32,139 bases of DNA from Chara braunii (GCA_003427395.1 BFEA01000286.1:739211-771349); one strand, 5' to 3'. Positions 10,034-19,583 are shown, counted from the first letter of the stretch. Numbers and translations are program-made. The notes: generated by a model not told the origin, from the letters alone.

Positions 10034-10553
10034 CAACAGAAAAATTTTCCATAATTAAATATTTATTCTATAATAAATTATATTTTAAATTTTAAATTTT
10101 TATTCAATCTTAAAAAATGTTATTCCAATTTTAATTTTTTTGGTCTTACTTGATAACTTTCCTTTCAAGAATGCGGTATCCCTTCTTATTTGAACTGCAT
10201 GCTAGAGATGGAATGAAAGTCTGGATGAGTTCATGAAATATTTTAATTGGACTGTCATTCTAAGTAAGGATTTCCAGTCATAAATAAGTTAATCCAATCT
10301 TAATTAGAAGATATTTGTTGTAGTAGAATGAAAGTTTAATTAAAACATTTCATAAACTCGTCCAGACTTCCATTCCATCTTGAACAAGTATATGTAGTTG
10401 GAAGGGAAAACTCATATTTAGACGGAAACTTATCAAATAAAACTGGAAATTTTAGAATTTAATAAACATTGAAATGATAATTTATAAATATGAAGGATTT
10501 TTTTTTATGGAATATTTTTCCAACTTTCATTTCTCGTGGGAATTTTTCTGTTG
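10034..10553. mobile_element. Foldback MITE, copy 2, with intact ends and TA duplication
   Basis: The element begins CAACAGAAAAATT (10034) and ends AATTTTTCTGTTG (10553), a perfect 13-base terminal inverted repeat. It is flanked by TA at 10032-10033 and 10554-10555, the target duplication of Tc1/mariner-class elements. The interior is an imperfect palindrome with no reading frame. It is the better-preserved sibling of 4404-4925. Confidence 0.85.
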
Positions 10554-10555
10554 TA

Positions 10556-11339
10556 TTATGACCATGATGTTTATTCTTGGTTGAAGGGGTCTGTATAAAG
10601 TTTTGACTGTCAAATAATGTAATTTATAAGATTTGCATCTTCTATTAGCCCTCCACACCCACTCCATAAGACCAAATGAAAGTTCAAACATTGGTAAGTT
10701 AGGAAGATATGTTTTCCACGTACCAGTGTTAGGACAATATAATACCCTGATCTTGTATATTGTTGAGTCAGAAAAAAAAGTTACTTGGTGTTACTCGACC
10801 CGATAAATAAAACGATTTTTTATGATTTTATAGAAATTGATTACAACTCCTTCGTGATTGCTATCTACTATTTGTCCCATTATGTAGATCAATTAGATTG
10901 GATCATGATGGCATAAACTCAATTTCCCTCCTCAAATTCCAAACCCTTTTTTAGGAGCCTGAGCAAAACCTAGGCTAATGGTATGAAGACAATGATTTGG
11001 TCCAAATTTTCTCTTAATTTTTTGCATATTTAATTTATTTCTTCAATTGCTCTGGAGATTTTCATCTCTTGTTCCTTATGTTCAAGAGGTCTTGGATTCT
11101 CATTCAACCTGATTTGACCCATGTTGACGAGGGAGATTGGGGACTAATATATACCCTCCCACTAAAGTCTATTATCCATCTATTACCAAAAATAAGTTAC
11201 ATGACCACCTCTTCATATCTTGATGGAACATTTTTGTTAGGAAGGGGAAGCTTACGCCCTGTTTTCAATAATTATGATAAAAAATTGTCGAGGGTTAGAT
11301 CTTTAACTATAACCGTTTTTTCTTATGGATGCCTTGATT
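10556..11339. other. No gene recognised
   Basis: AT-rich. A 90-codon plus frame at 11069-11341 contains DEGDWGLI, which resembles NEGDWVNI of the LINE ORF2, but the match is too short and in the wrong orientation for the neighbouring LINE fragment. Confidence 0.4.
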
Positions 11340-12055
11340 GAACATTCGGTTTGGGTATGGTAAAAAAAGGATCCTCCACCCATGTGAGAGGATGAATATC
11401 TCTCAGTGGAGGAGGGGGCTAACCTTATAATTTGTTCCGGTGTCAATCTGTTCCATGGAAGTTTCGTCTTAAAAGTTAGATGTTTAATCCATTGGATATT
11501 CAATGTCTGACATTGAATTATTGGATAAAAAACTCCAAGTTCCCCCTTGACTTTTGGTTGGATAAGCGTATCCTAGGCTACTCTTGGTATTATATTTTGA
11601 ACATCATGATTACCTTTCCATAAGTAAGCATTAAGTTGATGTTTAAGATTTTTAATTGGGTTATTGTATAATGACCACATGATAGACTGGTACCATATAG
11701 AAGTCAACACCACATTGTTTATAATTAATGCCCTACCAAAAAAGGAATGTTGATTTTTCCACTGGTTCATATTTTATAATACCGGAGTGGAAACATTATT
11801 AGTGTTTGATTTTTCTTGAGCTTTGATTATCACTCCTATGACTTTGATGGGTGCCTCAAAGGGTAGTCATCTGATTCGTGTAATTTATGCGGGTCTATCT
11901 CCTCTAAAATGAATCCACCAACCTTCTGTTTTGTTACCCCAGTTGACCACCATATTAGATAATGTAGAGAATTTGTCCATAAGAGCTTTGATCTCCTTCG
12001 TATTATGGTTGGATGCATAAATCATTATAGGAAGGGGATTCCCTCTGATAACAAT
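11340..12055 (-). pseudogene. LINE ORF2 fragment (end of RT to post-RT region)
   Basis: Three minus-strand frames join into one stretch colinear with the LINE ORF2 at 28890-29600. They are EIKALMDKFSTLSNMVVNWG (compare EIKALIDRFCNLSDMNVNWG), FFGRALIINNVVLTSIWYQS (compare LFGRSLVINNVILAALWYRS) and IQWIKHLTFKTKLPW (compare IQWIKSLLLNPQAPW). Where the reference has the FADD catalytic box, this copy reads RGNP, so the fragment starts within a damaged motif C. At 11575-11573 a TAG replaces the Trp of RVAW. There is at least one frameshift after GDRP. It is an old, dead, 5'- and 3'-truncated copy, more diverged than the one at 26-31 kb. Confidence 0.8.
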
Positions 12056-12683
12056 ATACATGGGAACAAATAATCGTCGGGTTAACCGACGCTCAATTGT
12101 CAAGGGCGGAGTTTTCAGGCGCATGCAACATATTTTTCAGGCCTTCAAAATCCCCGCTCAAATGCCATTGGGTAGATTTTGCGTGAGTATGGTGGAACTA
12201 GCACAACAAGCCATACACATTTTAAACCACCAATACCTTTCTCAGGCATTTTGCCGAATCACGACGGTTAACATGGACGTCGGCCTCCGATGGTGGCCAG
12301 ATGCGCCACCAAAACTCGGCTCGCAGGGCCCGCGGCCGATAGCTGGGAAAGGTACTGGCGGTTTAAATGTCACCAGTCCCACGAGGAACAAAAAACATAT
12401 TCAGCCAATTGCCTCCACGCAATAAACGACCCTTCCACAATGGCCCAAATCACCTGTCTAGCCATGCATGACTTCCCTGCTGATTGCTCATACCAACACA
12501 TTCATTATGTTGCTCGTATCACTCAGAGGTTTCGACATATAGCCAAATTTTGTGTTTTCTTTGATGCTACTAAAAAAAAACACCATTGAGACTTTGACAC
12601 CACACTTCGTGCCAACACACGAAAAAGTTGAAGGTATTCCCAATTTCTTTTTGGTTCCCCACAAAATTCAAGCATGACACTGA
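12056..12683. other. No gene; short segment shared with 31838-31867
   Basis: A 121-codon frame at 12060-12425 has no recognised product. CGATAGCTGGGAAAGGTACT and then GGCGGTTTAAA (about 12338-12367) resembles the reverse complement of 31838-31867. This suggests a dispersed-repeat remnant rather than a gene. Confidence 0.4.
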
Positions 12684-12765
12684 TTTTTTTTTTTTGTTGG
12701 ACAAATGCTCCAATCTATTTGTGGGGAGCAGCACGTGCTGGGAACCGGGCCCAACACTTTGTACG
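12684..12765 (-). mobile_element. 5'-truncated LINE 3'-end copy
   Basis: A T run (12684-12696, a poly(A) tail on minus) is followed by GCTCCAATCTATTTGTGGGG and AGCAGCACGTGCTGG. These match the end of the LINE 3' region seen at 31681-31740. Only about 70 bases of element remain. Confidence 0.5.
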
Positions 12766-12864
12766 TACCATGATTGAAATGATTTTCAGATGGCCCACAT
12801 CATGTTTGCGAATTCATTTTTTTTTAAATTTAATTTATTGATTGCGAAATGATTTTTGGTTTTT

Positions 12865-13050
12865 CATGACTTCAAGCAAATAAAGCAGCTACTCTGCTGA
12901 GGGGCCCATAGGAGCCTTTGCCATACGGAATCCTTCTCCCCAGATGAATGAGGTGTTTGGTGGTAAGCCACAAGGGGACAAGGATTCCGTTTGGCAAAGG
13001 CTCCCATGGGCCCCTCAGCAGAGTAGCTGCTTTATTTGCTTGAAGTCATG
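12865..13050. repeat. Foldback element with 77-bp arms
   Basis: Positions 12865-12941 and 12974-13050 are reverse complements at 74 of 77 positions, separated by a 32-base loop. The arms begin CATGACTTCAAGCAAATAAA and include CTGCTGAGGGGCCCAT. The pairing weakly continues outside (GGTTT/AAACC). No reading frame depends on it. It could be a MITE, an inverted duplication, or a hairpin small-RNA precursor. Confidence 0.9.
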
Positions 13051-13201
13051 TAAACCACGACTCCTAAGCCTCCCGAGGGCCGGCGGCATTGACTGCAGCG
13101 CAGCCACGTCGCCACGAAGTTCAGACTATATCATCATCCCAAGCAGGGATGTCTGGTGTGTAGTCGTCGAGGCATGTGCGCATCCTGAGTTTCAGAGAAC
13201 A

Positions 13202-13581
13202 TGAATGTATGTATTGAGATTTTCAATCACCTTGTTCAGAAGCAAGTGTACGCCCATTGACTTTCTCTCTGAAACTATGCTATATTCTTCTTCCAATGTC
13301 ACATTTCACTGCCTACCGACCACGACTCCTAAGCCTATACATGGAACCCCTTCAAGCATGGCCCAATCAAGAGGATGCATGCTGGCCGTGAATGTATGTA
13401 TTGAGATTTTCAATTACTGTGTTCAGAAGCATGTGTACTCCCATTGCTTTTCCTCCTAAAACTAAGTTATGTTCTTCTCTCAATTTCACCTTCCACCACC
13501 TACCTACCACTACTCCTAAGCCTATACATGGGACCCCTGCAAGCATGGCTACCTTGCACAACCAAGGGGATGCCTGCTGGC
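13202..13581. repeat. Tandem duplication, ~187-bp unit
   Basis: The unit beginning TGAATGTATGTATTGAGATT occurs at 13202 and 13389. Both copies run through GTTCAGAAGCA.GTGTAC and CTCCTAAGCCTATACATGG to GATGC.TGCTGGCC. Each carries, in reverse complement, the 3' body of the SINE family (CTTAGGAGTAGTGGTAGGTA). The copies differ by small changes and a short insertion near the end. Confidence 0.85.
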
Positions 13582-13865
13582 CCCGGCCCTCATAGGTGAT
13601 TGTGAGGGAGTAGGGTGGGACTGCCCAGCAAAGGGGGGGGGGGGGCACACAAAGACGGAGCATTTTGCCTGTAGCTGCGCCTCTGAACTCCCTGCCCCCA
13701 TCGAGTAACAGCAGTGTCTATGGCCAGCACTCTCCCACACAGCACAAATAATCCAGACACACACACACACATTACACCCGTGATGGCCAAGGACCCTACC
13801 AATACTCACCGCAGCTGGGTTTTGAGGTCCGAAATTGAAAGTCACATTTTTCACTTGTATATGTC

Positions 13866-13998
13866 TTTTTTAATTTTGGGAGCAAGCCAATTTTCTCAGT
13901 TGTTGGCGCCAAGAGTGCCCTGGCCGTCAGTGGGGATTGAGCCCACGACCTCCTGAATGTCACTTGCGTGGCTAACCAACTGAGCCTAGGCCCCTCGA
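13866..13998 (-). mobile_element. tRNA-derived SINE with short body and A-rich tail
   Basis: On minus, the head folds as a tRNA. The D-stem is GGCT (13986-13983) with AGCC (13973-13970) around CAGTTGGTT. The anticodon-loop position has GTGACAT with U33 and a GAC triplet. The T-arm is GTGGG (13946-13942), loop CTCAATC, CCCAC (13934-13930). The acceptor stem and the 5' side of the anticodon stem no longer pair, so this is not a working tRNA. A and B box positions fit an internal Pol III promoter. A ~55-base body and an A-rich end (AAAATTAAAAAAGAC) follow. Confidence 0.7.
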
Positions 13999-14226
13999 GA
14001 CGAGCCAGCGTTTGAATTTCCAAACCCGAGAGGGCCGTTTCCGCAGTTCCCCCCGCCCGCCCCTCCCCCTCCCCCTCCCGCTCCCCTGCCCCTACGGAGC
14101 TATTCGATCGGGCGTTTTCAAGGAACGAGCTTGCACCGAAGCGGTGAGGGAAAGTGAAGGTGTGTCGCGGCTGTCTTTTGCGGATGGTGCTGCGAGCAAG
14201 CGAGCGAGAGAGAGAGCGAGCGAGCG

Positions 14227-14287
<61 letters not shown>

Positions 14288-15242
14288 CATCTTGTGAAGA
14301 TGAGGAGCGAATCAGCTTGCACACTGAACGGGACCTATCTATTCCGTCCTCGTTCATCCGCAGCTACGGAAGATTACCACAGGAGGGGGGAGAGCAGGGT
14401 TGCACAGTCCTACCCCCCCCGCCCCCCCTCCTCTGGAATTTCGCTCTGTAAAAGTAAAGTTGAGGTTGGCTTTGCTTGGGTAACTTGTTGGGTGTTAGGG
14501 ATGGAGAGATTTGCCGAGGGATTGAACGATTGGTAGGTACAGGTACACAAGGCCGGCAGAAGGGAAAGGGAGTGAGAGGGCGCCTATGGGCCAATTGGGG
14601 AAAGGGTTGCAAGAGAGAGCAGGAGGGTCAGTGTAAGATTCTGTGAGTGCGGGTCCTGAAGAGAGGTTCGGTACGCGTCGACCTTCCAGTGAAACAGTCT
14701 GCGCTTCGTGAAACAAAGCGAGCAGGTGATCCTTCGACATCGTTGGGTGTTTCCTCTCCACCGGCATCGGCTTCTGCCGCCTCTTCATCATCATCATCAT
14801 CATCATCATCATCGTCATCATCATCGTCTGTCGCCCACTTTAAGGTAGAGAATCTATCGATCGCTCCATTTTTTCCCTTCTGTTGTCATCAATAAGTTTG
14901 ATGATATGACAATTCTTTCCCCCTCCAAGAAAAAAAAGAAAAGAAAAGAAAAAAAAGAAAAGAAAAGAAAAGAAAAGAAAAAAAAGAAAAGAAAAGAAAA
15001 GAAAAGAAAAAAAAGAAAAGAAAAGAAAAGAAAAGAAAAGAAAAGAAAAGACTCCCCCCTTCCCCGTCCTCGTCCTGTCATGGCTGTTTCCGACGTCTTA
15101 GATGGTTGAGCACTGTGTGCGCAGTGGGGTGGCGTCAACGCAGTGGGGTGGGGTTTTGACGGTATGATGTTCATTATTCGGGAACTCTGCTCCAAAGCTC
15201 ACTTCAGAGCGCGAGACCGCTCTGTAAGTGTTTGATGGGTTT
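13999..15242. other. Simple-repeat-rich upstream region, no gene
   Basis: In order this holds a C-rich block (14047-14094), a GA tract (about 14202-14284), C/G-rich stretches, a CAT triplet tract (about 14785-14823) and AAAAG repeats (about 14931-15050). The long overlapping open frames on both strands are stop-free because of these repeats. No coding evidence is seen. Confidence 0.6.
14202..14284. repeat. (GA)n microsatellite
   Basis: A nearly pure GA run preceded by GAGC/GCGA units. GA tracts can bind GAGA/BPC-type proteins in plants, but nothing here shows that it does. Confidence 0.95.
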
Positions 15243-15745
15243 TCTTGCATCTGCCGTTGGTGGAAGCTGTGTTTGGATGGAGGGTTTAGCGGCGGGAAAA
15301 AATGCGATGGCGGGTAAGTTGTTAATGGTGTTTACTAGCTTTCTACCTTTGGTGGAAGAGCTGAGTTTGGATGAAAGGTTCAATGGCGGGAAAAGGCGAT
15401 GGTGGGTAAATTGTTGATGGTTACTGAGTTTGGATGGAAGGCTTGAATGGCGGGAAAAAGGGCGATGGCGGGTATGTTTTGAGGGTGTTACTAGTTTTCT
15501 ACCTTTGGTGGAAGAGCTGAGTTTGGATGGAAGGTTCAATGGCGGGAAAAGCGATGGCGGGTAAATTGTTGATGGCGTTCAGACCGTCGTCCCGCGAACA
15601 CCAAACGCACCCTGATAATGACTTTGTGTTCGGGGGAAGACGGTAGCTTTCTACCTTCGGTGGAAGAGCTGAGTTTGGACGGAAGGTTCAATGGCGGGAA
15701 AAGGCGATGGCGGGTGATTAATTCGCGGGAGTTTGGTGGGTAAGA
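15243..15745 (+). promoter_or_regulatory. Minisatellite carrying five E2F-like sites upstream of POLA2
   Basis: A degenerate 70-100 bp unit recurs about five times. It reads CTACCTTTGGTGGAAGAGCT, GAGTTTGGATGGAAGGTT, CAATGGCGGGAAAAGGCGAT, GGCGGGTAAATTGTTGATGG. GGCGGGAAAA lies at 15291, 15385, 15449, 15541 and 15693 (starts). Its complement TTTTCCCGCC contains TTTCCCGC, the canonical E2F/DP site (TTTSSCGC). Most units hold a second GGCGGGT core. A further ATTCCCGC sits at 15792-15799. POLA2 is a classic S-phase gene, so E2F control is plausible. Whether these sites are bound, and where transcription starts, cannot be seen here. Confidence 0.5.
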
Positions 15746-15865
15746 AGAGTTGATGGTGGTGTTACCTAGAGAGACATCTTTCAAACTCCTCAATTCCCGC
15801 GTAGCAGCATTCTGCGTAACCGAGATTTCGCATGGTGGTTTAAGATGATTTGATTAACGATTAAA

Positions 15866-15879
15866 AATATATATATATT
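15866..15879 (+). promoter_or_regulatory. TATA-like AT alternation
   Basis: AATATATATATATT lies about 570 bases before the POLA2 ATG. It could serve as a TATA box or simply be a dinucleotide repeat. Confidence 0.2.
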
Positions 15880-16036
15880 GTCATAAACTAATTAATGGAG
15901 ACACGAAAACCGTTATCTCAGTCGCCAATCTATTCTTATCTCCTGCAAGTTTTCAATCAAGATGAAGATCCAAACCTTTATTTGAGCTCTTTTTTTTTTT
16001 TCTTTTTTTTTTTTTTGGGGGGGGGGGGGGGGGCGC

Positions 16037-16192
16037 AAAAACATCCCTCCTGAGCTTTAGAGGTGCTGGTATTTGCGCAAATTTGCTAACTCTTTAATCT
16101 CGTCTTTTTTTTTTTTTGGGCAAAAAAAGCATCCCGCCTGAGCTTACAGGTGCTGGTATTTGAGCAAATTTGCTTACTCTGTAATCTTGTCT
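16037..16192. repeat. 68-bp direct repeat in the POLA2 leader region
   Basis: CATCCCTCCTGAGCTTTAGA through TAATCTCGTC (about 16037-16104) recurs as CATCCCGCCTGAGCTTACAG through TAATCTTGTC (about 16124-16192). Each copy is preceded by a T/G run. This is a recent local duplication. Confidence 0.8.
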
Positions 16193-16447
16193 GCGGCTGT
16201 ATGTTGTCCTTCAGCGGCTTAACTACTTGGGTTACTTTCATGACCAGAACGGACTGGTAACCGACATCGATCGGATCAAGCTCTGCCTCTGCATCGCCGA
16301 AGGGTAGGTGGTGGGTCCACGTCAGCAGCAAGTTTTGAACGGCCGAAGGCGAAGAAGAAGAGGGATTGTTTTCTTGAAAAAACAAAAGAAAACTACCCGA
16401 AGGAAAAAAAAAAAGGAAAAAGAAAAGAAAAGGGAAATAAAAAAGCC

Positions 16448-19246
16448 ATGTCGCGGGGGGCGAGCATTGCTGAAGTGACGGCCGAGTTCGCCTCGCGCAA
16501 TTTCGAGTTCCAAGATCGGCCGACTGCAAGCGAGATTACAGCGCTCGGGTTGAGAGTCGGATTTGATGCCAAGGATCTAGCAGCCACATGGGAGCTATTT
16601 TACCTAAACAGGCAACTAGACACGAACGTGGTCAAGAACGAACATGTGGAGAGTTTTAAGCCATTTTTGGAAAGTGAGCGAAAAGCGCGGGAGCGCAAAC
16701 GAGCCAAAGAGTTCCACGTGTTCGCTAAACCTGACATCGACGATATCTGGGACACAGGGGAGCTCAGGAATGGCGCGGCGGCGATGACTCCTGTATCGAA
16801 GATGGAGACGGACATCCCTGAGGCGAGTATGGAGGGAGGTGGAGGTGGTGCAAATGTACTCATGACAGCTCCGATGGGGAAAGATGGGACACCAACAGGA
16901 AGTACCAGTGTGGTGTTGAGCACGCCGGGATCGTCCACGGCCAAGCTGATACCTGCTAAGAGAGCACTTGATGGGGTTTTCGCCTTGGGAGGAGGAGGAG
17001 GAGGAGGAGGAGGTGTTACTCTACCACCTCGAACGCCTGCAACCCCTTTCAGCAAGAGACAGAATAGACTCTCTGTCGCGATTGCGCTTAATGAGCATCT
17101 GAGGCCATCAAGTAAGGAGAGAAAGGATGGTGATGATCCCATGAAGGAGGAGGAGCAGGAAGAGGAGAAAGACGATGGAGTTGTCAGGAGAAGAAGAAGA
17201 ACGAAAGATCCGGCGATGGCGATGGGAACTCTCCATCCGTGTACCGTGGAGGCGGTCGGTCCCTCAGTCGATGGACAATCTCGATACATGTTTGATTCCA
17301 TAGATAACAGGATCGAGGCTCTGGACGGACGGGTCAGAAAATTTGCAGAGGATCTTCAACTTCTCGGATTCGGCATTCCCGAGAGAGTGTTCCGTGCCTC
17401 GCAGGAACCTGGTCTCTATGTCGGTCGGATTTGCTGCGATGGAGAAGGGAGGTTGAACCCCCGCTCGGTCCTTCTTGAGGGCAACGGCGATTCCGAGCAA
17501 TCGAACGGCCACAGAGTGAAGGTTGATCTACGGGAGATTGACAGCTTCTCCATCTTCCCGGGTCAGATCGTCGGGATCGAGGGTCGCAATCCGAGTGGGC
17601 ATTGCTTGGTGGCCTCCCGCATAATTCAATCCCTGCCCCCGCTGACGTGGACTCCTGGTCCCGATCGGGACGAAGCGGAATTGTCGGGAACGCTAGAGGG
17701 AGAGACGGGGAGGAGGAGAAGGACGACGACGGGGGAAGGGAGGAGTGGGAGTCATGATGGTACCAGTGGCGGAAACGACACGAATGGGAATGGCCACTAC
17801 TCTCATCACTCCTCTTTGCTGCCGCCACGTGGAGGCCATCCTCATCATTATCATCATCATCGTCATCATCATCATCACCCCAGCCCCAGCGAAGAGGGGG
17901 CGATGATGGCTAGTAGTAGCATGATCAGCGTGAGGAGGGGATCGGGATCGGGATTGGGATCGGCATCTTCTCGTAGTAGGAGGCGTCAAGAAGGACAGAA
18001 CGTCACCGTCGGCGCTAACGACAAGAAGAAGCTGCTGTTGACGTCATCGTCGCAGCAGCCGATCTCGATCGTCGTCGCGTCGGGACCCTTCTCCACGTCG
18101 GACAACTTGCTCTATGAACCGTTGGATGACCTTCTCGAGTACGCGATCCAGACCAGGCCCAACCTACTCCTCTTGTCGGGACCGTTCGTCGACTCCGACC
18201 ACCCATCGATCAAGGCGGGAGAAGTGGATATGCTTTTCGAGCACGTGTTCCAGAGAGAGCTTCGAACACGTGTCGAGCGGTACTGCGATAAGATGGGGGA
18301 GAACGCGCACGTGGCGCTGGTGCCATCCACGCGAGACGCTCATCACGACGTCGTGTTTCCGCAGCCGCCCTTCTCGTCCGACGACTTCGAAGATCCCGAC
18401 CGCCAGATCACCTTCCTATCCAATCCAGGCATTGTGGTCTGTGACGACGTGACGATCGGGATCGGGACGCACGACATTCTGCGGCATCTGAGTGGAGAGG
18501 AAGCGTCGCGCATCAGAGAGGGCGACACGTCGGACCGAATGGCCAGGCTGGCAACGCACATCATCGGACAGCGGAGCTTCTACCCGTTATTCCCGCCCGC
18601 GCTAGGATCTGTGATGGACATGACGATGGCCCCAGAGGCACTGGAACTGGCGTTCACACCAGACATTCTGATACTACCGTCGGATTTGCTGCACTTCGCG
18701 AAGATTTTGACGTGTGCCGTGCCACGTGTCCTCTCATCAGCGGGCCCTAATCAGGCCGGAAGCAGCGTTGATCAGCGCAACGGACAGGATTCGAAATCGG
18801 ACGAAAAATCCACGGCGATCAGGACCACAACGACGACCAGTGGCGGGGAAGCACTGGCCCATCAGACATCATCATCATCTTCTAATGTTAGTGGACTAAT
18901 AAGAAGAATCGCAGGCAGCAGCAGCAGTATCAGTAGCCAGGGAGAAGAGGCAAAGAGAGAGGTGAAGGTGGGTGCCGAGCAGGGAGATGGAGGCGTACTT
19001 CTTGTCGCTAAAGGCGGCGATAACAATGGCGGCAATATGGATAATCAAGGGAGGGAGAGAGAGAGGGAGGAGGAGGAGGAGGAGTACCCATCAGAGGTCA
19101 AATTGATATGTATTAATCCTGGCCGTCTTGTCAAGGGAAGGTTTGGTGGCACTTTCGCAAGGATAGAGATTTACCCCGAGGGGTATCCTTCGGTCTCGTC
19201 CAAAGAATTGCAGGAAAGGACAAAAGTTGAGATCTTGAGGATATAA
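16448..19246 (+). CDS. POLA2: DNA polymerase alpha subunit B (B subunit of primase-polymerase)
   Basis: This is the regulatory B subunit that ties the catalytic polymerase and primase together at replication initiation; it is nuclear. The N-terminal domain (residues 1-75) includes WELFYLNRQLDTNVVKNEHV. An OB-fold region lies at about 278-400 (RYMFDSIDNRIEALDGRV at 279 on; FPGQIVGIEGRNPSG near 370). The inactive phosphodiesterase domain spans about 537-932. It holds ISIVVASGPF (539), LLLLSGPFVDSDHP (573-586), VPSTRDAHHDVVFPQPPF (625 on) and CINPGRLVKGRFGGTFARI (888-906). At 932 residues it is half as long again as the usual ~600. The excess is low-complexity: nine glycines (181-189), an acidic/Arg patch (about 234-251), a His-rich stretch (464-477), and a ~124-residue insert (760-883) just before CINPGRL. 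The ATG follows an A-rich leader (AAAAGCC) and is the first in frame. It is read through without introns. Confidence 0.93.
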   Translation: MSRGASIAEVTAEFASRNFEFQDRPTASEITALGLRVGFDAKDLAATWELFYLNRQLDTNVVKNEHVESFKPFLESERKARERKRAKEFHVFAKPDIDDIWDTGELRNGAAAMTPVSKMETDIPEASMEGGGGGANVLMTAPMGKDGTPTGSTSVVLSTPGSSTAKLIPAKRALDGVFALGGGGGGGGGVTLPPRTPATPFSKRQNRLSVAIALNEHLRPSSKERKDGDDPMKEEEQEEEKDDGVVRRRRRTKDPAMAMGTLHPCTVEAVGPSVDGQSRYMFDSIDNRIEALDGRVRKFAEDLQLLGFGIPERVFRASQEPGLYVGRICCDGEGRLNPRSVLLEGNGDSEQSNGHRVKVDLREIDSFSIFPGQIVGIEGRNPSGHCLVASRIIQSLPPLTWTPGPDRDEAELSGTLEGETGRRRRTTTGEGRSGSHDGTSGGNDTNGNGHYSHHSSLLPPRGGHPHHYHHHRHHHHHPSPSEEGAMMASSSMISVRRGSGSGLGSASSRSRRRQEGQNVTVGANDKKKLLLTSSSQQPISIVVASGPFSTSDNLLYEPLDDLLEYAIQTRPNLLLLSGPFVDSDHPSIKAGEVDMLFEHVFQRELRTRVERYCDKMGENAHVALVPSTRDAHHDVVFPQPPFSSDDFEDPDRQITFLSNPGIVVCDDVTIGIGTHDILRHLSGEEASRIREGDTSDRMARLATHIIGQRSFYPLFPPALGSVMDMTMAPEALELAFTPDILILPSDLLHFAKILTCAVPRVLSSAGPNQAGSSVDQRNGQDSKSDEKSTAIRTTTTTSGGEALAHQTSSSSSNVSGLIRRIAGSSSSISSQGEEAKREVKVGAEQGDGGVLLVAKGGDNNGGNMDNQGREREREEEEEEYPSEVKLICINPGRLVKGRFGGTFARIEIYPEGYPSVSSKELQERTKVEILRI

Positions 19247-19404
19247 TACAATACAAAATCAAGATCCGTTGTTGTCAGGGTTGGAGAGGGAGGAGCCTTT
19301 GTTTTCTTTTTGTTTTGTCCCTTTTAAGTGTTTTCCCCTTCGTTTTCTCTTTGGTTTCCTTTTTTCTCCCCCCCGTTTCTTTTCCCTTCTTCTCTCGCCC
19401 CTCT

Positions 19405-19471
<67 letters not shown>

Positions 19472-19583
19472 CGAATAGGAATGGCATCTTACCAATAGCC
19501 GGACGTAGCACCCTTCTTCTGGTTCTCCCTTCCCCCTTCCCCTTGCCCCCTTCTCTCTCCCTCCATCCCTCTTCCTCCCTCCG

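Noticed and set aside
11069-11341. Plus frame with DEGDWGLI resembling LINE NEGDWVNI
   Set aside because: The match is limited to a few residues, is on the strand opposite to the adjacent LINE fragment, and does not fit the order expected from twin priming.
13923-13998. Functional tRNA-Val(GAC)
   Set aside because: The acceptor stem and the 5' half of the anticodon stem do not pair, and an A-rich tailed body follows. It is a SINE head, not a tRNA gene.
13796-14536. Overlapping 164- and 174-codon frames on both strands
   Set aside because: They are kept open by the GA tract, which lacks stops in every frame; their sequence is Ser-Leu or Arg-Glu repeats.
14906-15195. Lys/Glu-rich (plus) and Phe-rich (minus) frames
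   Set aside because: Translations of the AAAAG repeat.
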